Shown here piece after piece: positions 55,590 to 64,000 of a stretch of DNA of 64,000 nt (its first letter is position 1; each line of letters begins with the position of its first letter). Both the position numbers and the translations under genes were made by a program. This DNA is from an uncultured Roseobacter sp. (GTDB lineage Bacteria; Pseudomonadota; Alphaproteobacteria; Rhodobacterales; Rhodobacteraceae): the NCBI GenBank assembly GCA_947501635.1, contig CANMWT010000011.1, positions 1 to 64,000 of the forward strand, read 5' to 3'. The notes under the pieces are model-generated. The model made no database searches. It saw only the letters and a program-made list of their open reading frames with translations, and was not told the origin of the DNA.

Positions 55590-56435
55590 TTACCTGAAGG
55601 CATCACAGGGATCGCCCCGGTCAACGCCGGGGCCGTCGACCACAGTACCGAAGGCCCCTACCGGCACTTGACCGGCCTCTCCCTGACCGAGGCTGAACAC
55701 CTTTACGTCAGGCGCTGCAAAGCGCACCAGGTAGGGCGCGCCCCAGTCGTCGCGGGCGTGACCATTACCCGTGATCACGGCAACAGGGCCGCCGGTTGCA
55801 TCCAAAGCATCCAGTGCCGCACGCGCCAGCGCCGCATCGCGCAGGCGTTGTACGCCCACCATCATCGGCAGCATCTCTTCGGGCAGCGCATCGCAATGCG
55901 CAGCGCGCTGCAGGTCTTCGCGCGCGGTTTGCTGGTCGTCGGGCAAGGTCTTGTCCAGACCGAAACGCGCGCTGGCCTCTGGTCCGAACACATCGGCAAG
56001 GTCTTTGTCCATCATTGCGCGCACCTGCGCCCGCGGAACACCTGCGCCGACAAACATCGCATCCGGTGCCGCCAGAAAAATCGGGTGATACATCGCAAAA
56101 TCCGGCCAGCCGGAGTTTGCCCAGTCCAAAGCGGCCTCAAGCCGTTCTTTGCTTTCGATATCGTCTTTGGTAATGCGCGCCGCCTGCTCTGGTGTCAGCA
56201 TTTCGAACACCACCGTCTTGGGCGACAACTCAGCAACCCAACGCGCCTGCACGGAATGATGCGCGGGGTTGTCGTGCTGCTCGCCCAGAAACACAATAGC
56301 AGCGGCACGCGCATCGTCTGGAGGAAGCGGCTGTGCGATGCCTTGCGCCCACGCAAAAGGCGCGACCAAAAGAGCCGCGCCCCAAATCAAGCCAGCAAGG
56401 CCCGAGGTGTTACCCGAGGAAATGCAGCACCTCAC
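55590..56435 (-). CDS. ChaN-family exported heme-iron-type protein
   Basis: A protein of about 281 residues from the GTG at 56435; a TTG at 56390 (266 residues) is a second candidate. A hydrophobic signal segment (AALLVAPFAWAQ) precedes the ChaN domain: VFLGEQHDNPAHH, VVFEMLTPEQA, a central EALPEEMLPMM-type helix and TGNGHARDDWG, where the histidines are the expected heme/iron ligands. Related proteins are periplasmic and iron-regulated. The upstream end overlaps the last 26 bases of rpoH, so rpoH-chaN may be one transcript. Confidence 0.8.
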   Translation of the reverse strand: MRCCISSGNTSGLAGLIWGAALLVAPFAWAQGIAQPLPPDDARAAAIVFLGEQHDNPAHHSVQARWVAELSPKTVVFEMLTPEQAARITKDDIESKERLEAALDWANSGWPDFAMYHPIFLAAPDAMFVGAGVPRAQVRAMMDKDLADVFGPEASARFGLDKTLPDDQQTAREDLQRAAHCDALPEEMLPMMVGVQRLRDAALARAALDALDATGGPVAVITGNGHARDDWGAPYLVRFAAPDVKVFSLGQGEAGQVPVGAFGTVVDGPGVDRGDPCDAFR

Positions 56436-57288
56436 GAGACTGGTTTTCCAGCGACTTCCGCATTTTGCCAAATGCCGCCGCTTCAAGCTGGCGCACACGC
56501 TCTTTGCTCAGGCTCAGTTCCTGACCGAGGCTTTCAAGGGTGCGCGGCGTGTCACGCAGCTTGCGCTCGCGCACAATAAAACGCTCGCGTTCGTTCAGGT
56601 CATTCATCGCCTGTAACAGCCAAGCGCGCAGCTGCTCGGTGTCGTGCTGATGTTCTACCGTTTCCGAGGCTTGCGCGCTCTCGTCTTCCAGCGCGTCAAT
56701 CCACTCGCGGCCTTCGTCTTCGGTGGACTGGGTCGCGTTCAGCGAATAATCAGAGCCCGAGAGCCGCCCTTCCATCATTTCCACATCGTGCAGCGGTACG
56801 CCAATCTCGGTTGAAATCATCTGGCGCAGCTGGTGCCGGTCCAGAACCTCGCCCGCAGACGCGCTTTCGCGTTCCAGCCGCGCCTGCACCCTGCGCATGT
56901 TGAAAAACAGTGATTTTTGCGAAGACGTGGAACCGGTGCGTACCATCGACCAGTTGCGCATCACATAGTCCTGAATGGACGCCTTGATCCACCAGACCGC
57001 ATAGGTTGAGAATCGCACGCCGCGATCAGGGTCGAATTTGTCTGCCGCTTTCATAAGGCCCAGACCCGCTTCTTGAATCAGGTCATTCATGGGCGCGCCA
57101 TAGCGCTTGAACTTGGAGGCCATCGAAATGGCCAGCCTCATGTATGCAGTAATAAGACGATGCAACGATTCCTCGCATCGTTCGTCTCGCCAAGCATATG
57201 CCAGTCGGAGTTCTGTCTCTGCGTCCAGTAATTCCGCTTTCATTGCCTTACGCGACAATGCCATATCTCTTGTAGAGTCCAAAGCCAT
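56410..57288 (-). CDS. rpoH: RNA polymerase sigma factor, RpoH group (RpoHII-like)
   Basis: A 292-residue sigma-70-family factor. Region 2 has AYMRLAISMASKFKRYG, NDLIQEAGLGLMKAADKFDPDRGVRFSTYA and the VWWIKASIQDYVMR recognition helix; the RpoH box region shows SQKSLFFNMRRVQ; region 4 is LGQELSLSKERVRQLEAAA. The MxLDSTRD...KAMKAELLDAE beginning fits RpoHII, a stress sigma that works beside RpoHI in Rhodobacteraceae, and not the E. coli-type RpoHI. It is divergent from cobU. A GGGAG site precedes the ATG. Confidence 0.92.
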   Translation of the reverse strand: MALDSTRDMALSRKAMKAELLDAETELRLAYAWRDERCEESLHRLITAYMRLAISMASKFKRYGAPMNDLIQEAGLGLMKAADKFDPDRGVRFSTYAVWWIKASIQDYVMRNWSMVRTGSTSSQKSLFFNMRRVQARLERESASAGEVLDRHQLRQMISTEIGVPLHDVEMMEGRLSGSDYSLNATQSTEDEGREWIDALEDESAQASETVEHQHDTEQLRAWLLQAMNDLNERERFIVRERKLRDTPRTLESLGQELSLSKERVRQLEAAAFGKMRKSLENQSREVLHFLG

Positions 57289-57385
57289 AGCGACATCTCC
57301 CAGTCAGATGAAGCACACCTTGCCGTGTACAATTGATATAGATACGCACCATACACGCGATTGGTTCACTCGAAAGGTTTATAAA

Positions 57386-57907
57386 TTGTTGCCAAAGCTG
57401 ACATTCGTGCTAGGCGGCGCTGCTTCCGGCAAGTCCTTGTGGGCGGAAACCTACTTGCTGGGCAGTGACTTAGCACCGGTTTACCTTGCCACGTCACGCG
57501 CCTTCGACGACGAAACAAAATTGAAAATAAAATTGCATAAAAGGCGTCGCAAGGCGGATTGGTCCAACGTTGAGGCCGAAACGGACCTGTCCGGACCGCT
57601 CGCGATGCTACATGCGAACCAATCCGTATTGATCGATTGCGCCACGATGTGGCTGACGAACCTGATGATGGACGATGCCGATCTTGACCTTGCCCAAAAA
57701 GCGCTGCTGACCGCCCTGAAGACATGCGCAGCCCCGGTGGTGATCGTGTCTAACGAAGTTGGTCAGGGTATCGTGCCGGACAATGCGCTGGCCCGTCGTT
57801 TCCGCGAGGCGCAGGGCCGTTTGAACATCGCGTTGGCCGAACAGGCGGACAGGGTGGTTCTGGTCACCGCCGGGCTGCCCCAAGTTCTGAAAGGGCCGGC
57901 GCTATGA
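57386..57907 (+). CDS. cobU: Adenosylcobinamide kinase / adenosylcobinamide-phosphate guanylyltransferase
   Basis: A 173-residue P-loop enzyme. Walker A is LGGAASGKS at the N-terminus, then PVYLATSRAFDDE and NEVGQGIVPDNALARRFREAQG, both CobU hallmarks. It phosphorylates adenosylcobinamide and adds GMP for nucleotide-loop assembly of B12. The start is the TTG at 57386, with GAAAGG eight bases before; an ATG at 57308 adds 26 unlikely residues. It overlaps the next phosphatase gene by four bases. No other cobalamin genes and no cobalamin riboswitch are nearby. Confidence 0.92.
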   Translation: MLPKLTFVLGGAASGKSLWAETYLLGSDLAPVYLATSRAFDDETKLKIKLHKRRRKADWSNVEAETDLSGPLAMLHANQSVLIDCATMWLTNLMMDDADLDLAQKALLTALKTCAAPVVIVSNEVGQGIVPDNALARRFREAQGRLNIALAEQADRVVLVTAGLPQVLKGPAL

Positions 57908-58485
57908 CCACTTGGCACTGGGTGCGCCACGGGCCAACCCATGCAAAAAACTTTGTCGGCTGGCGCGACGTGCCCGCAGATTTATCGGACCGCGCACAGA
58001 TCGAGAGGTTGCGCGCGTATTTGCCAGACCGCGCGGTTTTGGTTTCGTCCGATCTGACCCGGACCCGTGCCACCGCAGATGCATTGTCACAGCCCACACA
58101 CCTGCGCCTGCCGCCGAACCCGCATCTGCGTGAAATCCATTTCGGCCTTTGGGATGGTATGCATTTCGAAGATGTCTCGGCCCGCGACCCCGCTTTGAGC
58201 CGTGCCTTTTGGGAGACCCCCGGAGCCGTGAAAGCCCCCTACGGTGAAAGCTGGGACGCCGCGTCCGAGCGGGTGAACGCTGCAGTAAATGCGATAAACG
58301 CACGGTTTCCCGCGGAGCATGTCATCGCCGTCGCACATTTTGGCGTGATCCTGACTCAGGTGCAGCGCGCGCTTGGCCTGTCTGCCTATGATACGCTGTC
58401 TCACAAGATCGACAATTATTCGGTGACGCAGATCAGCTGGTCCGGCGCCGCGGGCGAGGTTGCTGCGATCAATCACCTTCCGTGA
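57904..58485 (+). CDS. Histidine phosphatase family protein, CobC-like
   Basis: A 193-residue phosphoglycerate-mutase-type phosphatase. The RHG motif is WVRHGPTHAKNF, followed by SSDLTRTRATADAL and a second histidine in VIAVAHFGVI. It overlaps cobU by four bases (ATGA). This arrangement suggests alpha-ribazole phosphatase, the CobC step of cobalamin synthesis, which removes phosphate near the CobU product. That assignment rests on position; by sequence it is a general family member. Confidence 0.82.
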   Translation: MTTWHWVRHGPTHAKNFVGWRDVPADLSDRAQIERLRAYLPDRAVLVSSDLTRTRATADALSQPTHLRLPPNPHLREIHFGLWDGMHFEDVSARDPALSRAFWETPGAVKAPYGESWDAASERVNAAVNAINARFPAEHVIAVAHFGVILTQVQRALGLSAYDTLSHKIDNYSVTQISWSGAAGEVAAINHLP

Positions 58486-58543
58486 CGGTCTCTTCACATA
58501 TTGGCGTTGGTCGAAAGCTGCCACATGCGGCTAGATTGCAGCC

Positions 58544-59239
58544 ATGACTTATGACCTCTTCATCGGAGACCGGCTGTTTTCCAGCTGGTCTTTGCGCGGC
58601 TGGCTGATGTTCGACATGTTTGACCTGCCGCATCGCGTCCATCTGACCGGCCTTTATTCCGGCAGCTTTGCCGAGGATCTGGCACCTTTTGCACCTGCGA
58701 AACTGGTGCCTGTGGTCAGGACACCGCAAGACGAGATCATCGGCGAAAGCCTTGCGATCGCAGAGACACTGGCCGAGCGGCATCCCGACGCAGGCTTGTG
58801 GCCGCAAGATGCACACCTGCGGGCCCGCGCCCGGTGGCTCTGCGCGGAAATGGTCGGAGGTTTTGCAGACCTCAGGCGGGAGTGCCCCATGCAGCTTAAG
58901 GAAGTGTTCGCAGGGTTCAAACCCAGCGCGCAGGTCTTGGCGGACATCGCGCGGATTGAGGAGATATGGAGCGCCGCCCGCGCCATGCGCCCGGAGAACA
59001 GCCCCTGGATATTGGGCACCTATAGCCTGGCTGACGTGTTCTACACACCCGTTGCCGCACGCATCATAGGCTACAACCTAGAGGTAACGCCGGCCGCGCG
59101 CGGGTACTGCATGAGCCTGCTTTCGCTTCCGAGCGTGCAGAGTTGGCGCAAACAGGGTCTGGAAGTGACTTATGACACTTTTCCCTATCCTACCTATCCG
59201 CCGCTGCAGCCTTGGCCAGTGGCTGCGCCGACACCTTAA
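58544..59239 (+). CDS. Glutathione S-transferase family protein
   Basis: A 231-residue GST. The N-terminal thioredoxin-like domain starts YDLFIGDRLFSSWSLRGWLM (Ser-rich active-site region of the zeta/unclassified GST type), with KLVPVVRTP and a SLAIAETLAERHP glutathione-site block. The helical C-terminal domain has GTYSLADVFYTPVAARI. It probably conjugates or reduces with glutathione, which gshB at 60817 helps make. The preceding phosphatase gene ends 58 bases upstream. Confidence 0.88.
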   Translation: MTYDLFIGDRLFSSWSLRGWLMFDMFDLPHRVHLTGLYSGSFAEDLAPFAPAKLVPVVRTPQDEIIGESLAIAETLAERHPDAGLWPQDAHLRARARWLCAEMVGGFADLRRECPMQLKEVFAGFKPSAQVLADIARIEEIWSAARAMRPENSPWILGTYSLADVFYTPVAARIIGYNLEVTPAARGYCMSLLSLPSVQSWRKQGLEVTYDTFPYPTYPPLQPWPVAAPTP

Positions 59240-59300
59240 CCATTCATAAACCTTCGTGACGTAGCGATTAACCTTAACGCACTCGCTCGGAGGATTTTTG

Positions 59301-60800
59301 GTGTCGCTGACGTTCTCAGTCGCCTTTCGCGGCGTCGAAGCCTGCCCGGTCGAGGTGCAGTGTTCGCTGGCGCCGGGCTTGCCGGGTTTCAGTATCGTGG
59401 GCCTGCCCGACAAAGCTGTGTCGGAAGCAAAAGAGCGTGTACGCGCGGCACTTTCCAGCATGGCTATCGCCTTTCCCTCCAAAAGGGTCACGATCAACCT
59501 TAGCCCTGCGGACCTGCCCAAGGAAGGCAGCCATTTTGATCTCCCCATTGCCTTGTCGCTGCTTGCCGCATTGGATGTGGTTCCCACTGATGTGATCCAG
59601 TCCGTTGTTTCTTTGGGGGAGTTGTCTCTGGACGGCAAACTTGTGCAGGTGACCGGGGCCCTGCCTGCCGCAATGACCGCCGCCGAAGAAGACTATGCCC
59701 TGCTTTGCCCATATTCTTGTGGGAAAGAGGCCGCTTGGGTGAGCGGAGCAAAAGTATTGGCAGCCCGTAGCCTTGGAGACGTGATCCGCCACTTTACCGG
59801 CCAGACCCCGCTGGGGGACGCTGAACCCGGTGAGGTATTGTCCGCACCCGTCCCTTTCGATCTGTTTGACGTGAAAGGGCAGGAACGCGCCAAACGCGCG
59901 CTCGAAATTGCGGCTGCCGGCCGCCACAATTTGCTCATGGTCGGCACTCCGGGATCGGGCAAATCCATGCTTGCACAACGCCTTCCAGGCCTTTTGCCGC
60001 CGCTTTCCCCGATGGAGGCACTCGAAACCTCGATGATCCATTCGGTTGCCGGGCTCTTGGATGAAGGTGGAATATCCCGCGCGCGCCCGTTTCGCGATCC
60101 GCACCATACTTCGTCGATGGCAGCGATCATCGGCGGGGGGCGGATGGCCAAACCGGGGGAGGTATCTCTGGCGCATAATGGCGTGCTGTTTCTGGATGAA
60201 CTGCCCGAGTTTGCCCGCAACGTCCTTGAGACGCTGCGCCAACCAGTGGAGACGGGCGCGGTCATGGTCTCGCGCGCGAATGCGCATGTAAAATACCCCT
60301 GCCGATTTATGCTGGTGGCTGCGGCCAATCCTTGCAAATGCGGGTATATGGCCGAAGCCGACCGTGCCTGCGCCCGCGTGCCGATGTGCGGAGAGGAATA
60401 TCTGGGGCGTATCTCCGGCCCGCTGTTGGACCGGTTTGACCTGCGTGTCGATGTGCCGCCAGTTTCCTACACTGATTTGGACCTACCGGCGACGGGAGAG
60501 GGTTCGTCCACCGTTGCCGCGCGTGTCGCGGCGGCGGCAGCAAAGCAAGAGACGCGATACCGGGACAGTCGCGACACGCGCTGCAATGGCGATGCCTCGG
60601 GCGCGGCGCTTGAGGCCTTTTCAACGCCAGACAGCGAAGGGCGCGACCTGCTGGTACGTGCAGCGGAAAAGTTTCGCCTGTCCGCGCGTGGATACCACCG
60701 GGTGATGCGCGTCGCGCGCACCATAGCCGATCTGGATGATGCGGAACACGTCCGGAAGCCGCATGTCGCCGAGGCTATCAGTTTTCGCGTCTCCGCGTGA
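59301..60800 (+). CDS. comM: YifB/ComM-family Mg-chelatase-like AAA ATPase
   Basis: A 499-residue AAA+ protein. The N-terminal Lon-like domain (VSLTFSVAFRGVEACPVEVQC, VSEAKERVRAAL, RVTINLSPADLPKEGSHFDLP) precedes the ATPase core with GTPGSGKSML (Walker A), VLFLDELPEF (Walker B), and AANPCKCGYM (Cys pair). ComM is the hexameric helicase that extends branch migration in natural transformation. The GTG at 59301 has GGAGG seven bases upstream, so I prefer it to the TTG at 59298. It converges on gshB. Confidence 0.93.
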   Translation: MSLTFSVAFRGVEACPVEVQCSLAPGLPGFSIVGLPDKAVSEAKERVRAALSSMAIAFPSKRVTINLSPADLPKEGSHFDLPIALSLLAALDVVPTDVIQSVVSLGELSLDGKLVQVTGALPAAMTAAEEDYALLCPYSCGKEAAWVSGAKVLAARSLGDVIRHFTGQTPLGDAEPGEVLSAPVPFDLFDVKGQERAKRALEIAAAGRHNLLMVGTPGSGKSMLAQRLPGLLPPLSPMEALETSMIHSVAGLLDEGGISRARPFRDPHHTSSMAAIIGGGRMAKPGEVSLAHNGVLFLDELPEFARNVLETLRQPVETGAVMVSRANAHVKYPCRFMLVAAANPCKCGYMAEADRACARVPMCGEEYLGRISGPLLDRFDLRVDVPPVSYTDLDLPATGEGSSTVAARVAAAAAKQETRYRDSRDTRCNGDASGAALEAFSTPDSEGRDLLVRAAEKFRLSARGYHRVMRVARTIADLDDAEHVRKPHVAEAISFRVSA

Positions 60801-60816
60801 CGCAGCGCTCGGTCGC

Positions 60817-61758
60817 CTAACGCGCGGCCACACGCGCTTCGATCGCGCGCCAGATCTGTTCCGCGACATTGACACCGTCAAAGCGTTCAAGCTCCTGAAT
60901 GCCCGTCGGCGAGGTCACATTAATCTCTGTCAGATAGTCGCCGATCACGTCAATCCCGACAAAAACCTGACCTTTCTCTTTCAACAAAGGGCCAATGGCG
61001 GCGCAAATCTCGAGATCGCGTTCAGACAGCCCGATTTTTTCCGGCCGACCGCCGACATGCATGTTCGAGCGCGTCTCACCGGCGGCGGGAACACGGTTGA
61101 TCGCCCCGACCGGCTGGCCATCGACCAGAATGACGCGCTTGTCCCCGTTCGACACATCGGGCAGAAACTTCTGCACGATCAGAGGCTCGCGCGAGAAGCC
61201 GGTGAAAAGCTCATGCAGGGATGTCAGGTTGCGGTCATTTGCATCCAGCCGGAACACACCCGCCCCGCCGTTTCCGTAAAGCGGTTTGAGAATGACGTCG
61301 CCATGCTTGTCCTTGAACGCCTTGATCGTATCAAGATCGCGCGCGATTGTGGTGGGCGGCGTCAGCTCCGGGAAATCAAGCACCAGAAGCTTTTCAGGAT
61401 AGTTGCGCACCCAGAACGGATCATTCACGACCAGCGTGGTTGCCGCGAGCCGGTCAAGCAGATGCGTGGACGTAATGTAATGCATGTCAAAGGGCGGGTC
61501 CTGCCGGAGCCAAACAACGTCAAAATCAGCGAGATCGACTTCTGTTAGGGGCCCGAGATCGGCATGATCGCCCTGTACGCGGCGGACCGTAAGGTCATGC
61601 CCCTGCGCTGTTATCCGCCCTTCCTGATAGGCAAGGTGATCCGGCGTATAGAAAAACAGCGAATGGCCACGCGCCTGCGCCTCTTCGGCAAGGCGGAAGG
61701 AGCTGTCGGCATTGATGTCGACATCCGCGATCGGGTCCATCTGGAAGGCTATTTTCAT
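60817..61758 (-). CDS. gshB: Glutathione synthetase
   Basis: A 313-residue ATP-grasp enzyme. It joins gamma-glutamylcysteine to glycine. The N-terminal KIAFQMDPIADVDINADSSF, the central LLVLDFPELTPPT and LKPLYGNGGAGVF, and the C-terminal VGIDVIGDYLTEINVTSP are the characteristic stretches. It is the last gene of rsmI-yraN-gshB on the minus strand, 71 bases after yraN. Its neighbour comM converges on it. Confidence 0.96.
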   Translation of the reverse strand: MKIAFQMDPIADVDINADSSFRLAEEAQARGHSLFFYTPDHLAYQEGRITAQGHDLTVRRVQGDHADLGPLTEVDLADFDVVWLRQDPPFDMHYITSTHLLDRLAATTLVVNDPFWVRNYPEKLLVLDFPELTPPTTIARDLDTIKAFKDKHGDVILKPLYGNGGAGVFRLDANDRNLTSLHELFTGFSREPLIVQKFLPDVSNGDKRVILVDGQPVGAINRVPAAGETRSNMHVGGRPEKIGLSERDLEICAAIGPLLKEKGQVFVGIDVIGDYLTEINVTSPTGIQELERFDGVNVAEQIWRAIEARVAAR

Positions 61759-61829
61759 CGCAAGTCCTCATATCCTTTGCGCCTAGATGGCGCAGACCGG
61801 ATAAAGGTGCAATGGCTCTTGGCCAGTAT

Positions 61830-62213
61830 TCAACCGTCCCACAAGGCGTTTTCAAGGATTTCCACACGTCCCGTGGCATCCACCAAAGCGGCGTCGAACC
61901 GCATCTCGGTTAAAAGCCCCGAAGGCAGGCGAGAGACGAATTCTTCTGCGGCGGCGAAAATTCGCGCTTTTTGCGCGGGAGTGATCCGCAAGGCTGCTGC
62001 CGCGAAACTGCGACTTTTCTTGACCTCCACAAAAACAAAAACGTCAGCCTGACGGAACACAAGATCAAGCTCCCCGCCGCGCCCGCGCCACCGCGCAGCA
62101 ACGAAGGTGAACCCATTGTCCGAATAGGCCCGGCGCGCACTGTCTTCGGCTGCAAGCCCCGCGTGGAAAGCCATCTGGCCTCGGTTCGATTTGGTAATAC
62201 CGGCAGCAGTCAT
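61830..62213 (-). CDS. UPF0102 / YraN-family protein
   Basis: A 127-residue endonuclease-fold protein. The nuclease-like core is RWRGRGGELDLVF (E/D residues) then FVEVKKS, where E-x-K is the typical PD-(D/E)xK third motif. Function is unproven; the fold suggests a Holliday-junction or repair nuclease. The start codon at 62213 lies one base from the rsmI stop, so the pair is coupled. rsmI-yraN is a widely conserved pair in proteobacteria. Confidence 0.92.
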   Translation of the reverse strand: MTAAGITKSNRGQMAFHAGLAAEDSARRAYSDNGFTFVAARWRGRGGELDLVFRQADVFVFVEVKKSRSFAAAALRITPAQKARIFAAAEEFVSRLPSGLLTEMRFDAALVDATGRVEILENALWDG

Positions 62214-62214
62214 A

Positions 62215-63072
62215 TCATCCTTTCGTCAATGCCAGCGCCAGTTGGTAGACTTGCCGGCGTGGCATCTGATGTGCTTTTGCAACAAGATCAACGGCATCGC
62301 GCATGCTATGCGCGCCCAACGCCGCTTGAAGGTCTTCTTGTAAACCGGAAGAGGAAATTTTTTCTGAACGGCCACGGTCAATCACCACGACAATCTCGCC
62401 TTTAACGGCGTGTCCGTCATAGTATTGTGCTAGGTTTTGCAGGGTGTCGCGCCTAGTTTCCTCGAATTTTTTGGTGAGTTCACGGCATACCACGGCCCGG
62501 CGGTCGGCCCCCAGAACCAGCGCGGCATCAGAAAGAAACGCGGCCAGACGTTTGGGCGATTCGTAGAAAACCAGCGTGCCGGGGATGTCCTTGATCTTTT
62601 CCATTGCCGCTTGCCGCGCTGATTTTGCGTTAGGCATGAAGCCTGCAAAAAAGAATGCGTCCGTCGGCAAGCCCGCCAGAACCAAAGCGGTTACAACAGC
62701 CGAAGGACCCGGCGCCGAAGTCAGGCTGTACCCGGCTTTTTGCGCGGCCCCGGCAATTTCGAACCCGGGATCCGCGATCATCGGCATGCCGGCCTCGGAG
62801 GCATAGGCAACCGACTGGCCCGCGCCAATCCGTTCCATCAGTTTTTCAATCGCCCCCTGAGAGCTGTGATCGTGCAACGCAATGATCTTGCGCCCGTCCA
62901 GCGGCACGCCATGAATATCCATCAGCCGCCTGAGCGACCGCGTGTCTTCGGCAGCGAGTGTATCCGCGCTGGCTAAAACATCGAGCGCTCGGAGAGTGAT
63001 GTCGCGGGCCGTGCCGATCGGGACCCCGACAAAGTAAAGTCCCGCCGATAGTCGCACCTTTTGAAAATTCAA
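62215..63072 (-). CDS. rsmI: 16S rRNA (cytidine1402-2'-O)-methyltransferase
   Basis: A 285-residue SAM methyltransferase of the tetrapyrrole-methylase-like class. LYFVGVPIGTARDITLRAL near the N-terminus, LAAEDTRSLRRLMD, and PGPSAVVTALVLAGL in the middle are RsmI hallmarks. It methylates the 2'-OH of C1402 in 16S rRNA, with RsmH doing N4. It is divergent from a lipoprotein gene (63154) and begins the rsmI-yraN-gshB operon. Confidence 0.96.
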   Translation of the reverse strand: MNFQKVRLSAGLYFVGVPIGTARDITLRALDVLASADTLAAEDTRSLRRLMDIHGVPLDGRKIIALHDHSSQGAIEKLMERIGAGQSVAYASEAGMPMIADPGFEIAGAAQKAGYSLTSAPGPSAVVTALVLAGLPTDAFFFAGFMPNAKSARQAAMEKIKDIPGTLVFYESPKRLAAFLSDAALVLGADRRAVVCRELTKKFEETRRDTLQNLAQYYDGHAVKGEIVVVIDRGRSEKISSSGLQEDLQAALGAHSMRDAVDLVAKAHQMPRRQVYQLALALTKG

Positions 63073-63153
63073 CGCTGGACCCGCCTTTCGTGGTGACTAT
63101 GATTGCGCAAACCTCAAGCGCGAAAGAGCGCCCGAATTGCTGGAGTATCGCCT

Positions 63154-64000
63154 ATGTTTGCTGTTTTCCAATATGCCCGCAAGGGCGCGCGCGCCATCGT
63201 CCTACCGCTTTTTGCTTTGGTGCTCGCTGCCTGCGATACCGTACCCAGCTCTGGTTTCGGCACCGGTACCCCGACCGGAGAGCCAGTGGCCGTCGCCCTG
63301 TTGGTACCCAGCGGATCGGGTCAGGGGACGGATGAATTACTTGCGCAAAGCCTTGAAAACGCGGCCCGTCTTGCGATGCGGGACCTGAACGGCGCGACGA
63401 TTGACCTGCGGGTTTATCAGACCGCAGGCGACGCGTCGCTGGCGGCAGCCAATGCAAACAAGGCCGTTGAGGAAGGCGCCGAGATCATTATCGGGCCAGT
63501 CTTTGCCACCAATGCCAACGCAGCCGCCAAAGCGGTTGCGGGCCGTGGTATCAGCGTTTTGTCCTTTTCCAACAACGCGGCCATCGCGGGCGGAAACCTG
63601 TTCGTGCTTGGGCCGACCTTTCAGAACACTGCAAACCGTATGGCCGCTTTCGCCGCTTCGCAGGGCAAGCAACGTATCGTCGTGGTCTATGGTGAAGACG
63701 TGGCGGGTACACAGGGACGGGACGCAATCGACCGCGCCGTGGCCCTGCAAGGCGGCCAGATCGTTGGCAGCGTAAGCTATGCGCTGTCGCAGCAGGACGT
63801 GATCGCAGCGATTCCACAGATCAAATCCGCCGTCGAGGCAACCGCAGCGGATGCGATCTTTTTCACCACGGATACGGCAACCGCCCTGCCGCTGCTGTCG
63901 CAACTCTTGCCCGAAGCTGGCATTTCTACCAACGTCGCCCAGTTCATGGGGCTGACACGATGGGATATCCCCGCTCAGACACTGAGCTTGCCAGGCGTTC
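63154..64000 (+). CDS. Penicillin-binding protein activator (LpoA-like) lipoprotein, 3' end cut off
   Basis: At least 282 residues; it runs off the window edge with no stop codon. A lipoprotein signal (FALVLAACD, Cys about 27) is followed by a periplasmic-binding-fold domain: PVAVALLVPSGSGQGTDEL, ARLAMRDL, VEEGAEIIIGPVFATNANAAA, and QRIVVVYGEDVAGTQGRDAI. Such proteins, next to rsmI in many proteobacteria, activate PBP1A in peptidoglycan synthesis. TGGAG lies before the ATG. The context (rsmI, yraN) matches the E. coli lpoA-yraN-rsmI neighbourhood. Confidence 0.9.
   Translation, partial: MFAVFQYARKGARAIVLPLFALVLAACDTVPSSGFGTGTPTGEPVAVALLVPSGSGQGTDELLAQSLENAARLAMRDLNGATIDLRVYQTAGDASLAAANANKAVEEGAEIIIGPVFATNANAAAKAVAGRGISVLSFSNNAAIAGGNLFVLGPTFQNTANRMAAFAASQGKQRIVVVYGEDVAGTQGRDAIDRAVALQGGQIVGSVSYALSQQDVIAAIPQIKSAVEATAADAIFFTTDTATALPLLSQLLPEAGISTNVAQFMGLTRWDIPAQTLSLPGV

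Noticed and set aside
57308-57385. An ATG that would add 26 residues to CobU
   Set aside because: The CobU P-loop normally begins within the first ten residues; the extension has no family resemblance.
57289-57385. Cobalamin riboswitch before cobU
   Set aside because: The space is under 100 bases and no B12-box sequence is visible.

Overview
The window reads as a GC-rich, densely packed stretch of an alphaproteobacterial chromosome, most likely from the Rhodobacteraceae (roseobacter group). Pointers are a class I lysyl-tRNA synthetase, an RpoHII-type sigma factor, a membrane-anchored MoeB, a FeS-type bacterial cryptochrome/photolyase with PhrB cysteine spacing, a gcvTHP operon behind a tandem glycine riboswitch, and short palindromic intergenic repeats of a kind I associate with this family. 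I do not name a genus. I see no rRNA, tRNA, CRISPR array, transposase, integrase or replication origin. Both window ends cut through ordinary chromosome, and the last gene is incomplete.

Layout. 0-7 kb: small exported, redox-type and metal-binding proteins, an outer-membrane-barrel candidate and a 761-residue pectate-lyase-like beta-helix protein. 7-14 kb: housekeeping genes (lysK, dacB, nadD, a MOSC protein, ettA). 14-15.7 kb: a visibly AT-richer pocket with a stand-alone RelA/SpoT-domain protein and a tiny OB-fold-like protein; this is the best candidate for an acquired or undescribed system. 16-20 kb: lipocalin, small membrane proteins, two nearly identical cold-shock genes and several small regulatory elements, including a terminator-bearing leader or sRNA candidate. 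20-24 kb: a GDSL esterase divergent from a lipoprotein-type ABC exporter pair (tesA/ybbA/ybbP-like). 24-29 kb: the glycine cleavage operon (riboswitch, gcvT, gcvH, gcvP). 29-41 kb: transporter, gltX, two alpha/beta or metallo-hydrolases, nadE, an 18-repeat MORN protein, a LysR/methyltransferase divergent pair, and a photolyase-SDR pair.

41-43 kb: leuA preceded by a leader peptide with four consecutive leucine codons and mutually exclusive RNA pairings, then an amino-acid-type periplasmic binding protein. 44-50 kb: the rod-shape cluster mreB-mreC-mreD-mrdA-rodA, tightly overlapping, followed by a hydroxyacid reductase. 50-57 kb, minus strand: rpoH, chaN-like, coaBC, dut, moeB and an M3 oligopeptidase. 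57-64 kb: cobU and a phosphoglycerate-mutase-like phosphatase, a GST, comM, and the divergent rsmI-yraN-gshB operon facing a truncated penicillin-binding-protein-activator lipoprotein gene.

Gene starts were chosen from ribosome-binding sites, signal peptides and family N-termini. Functional calls rest on motifs read by eye, with no database search.
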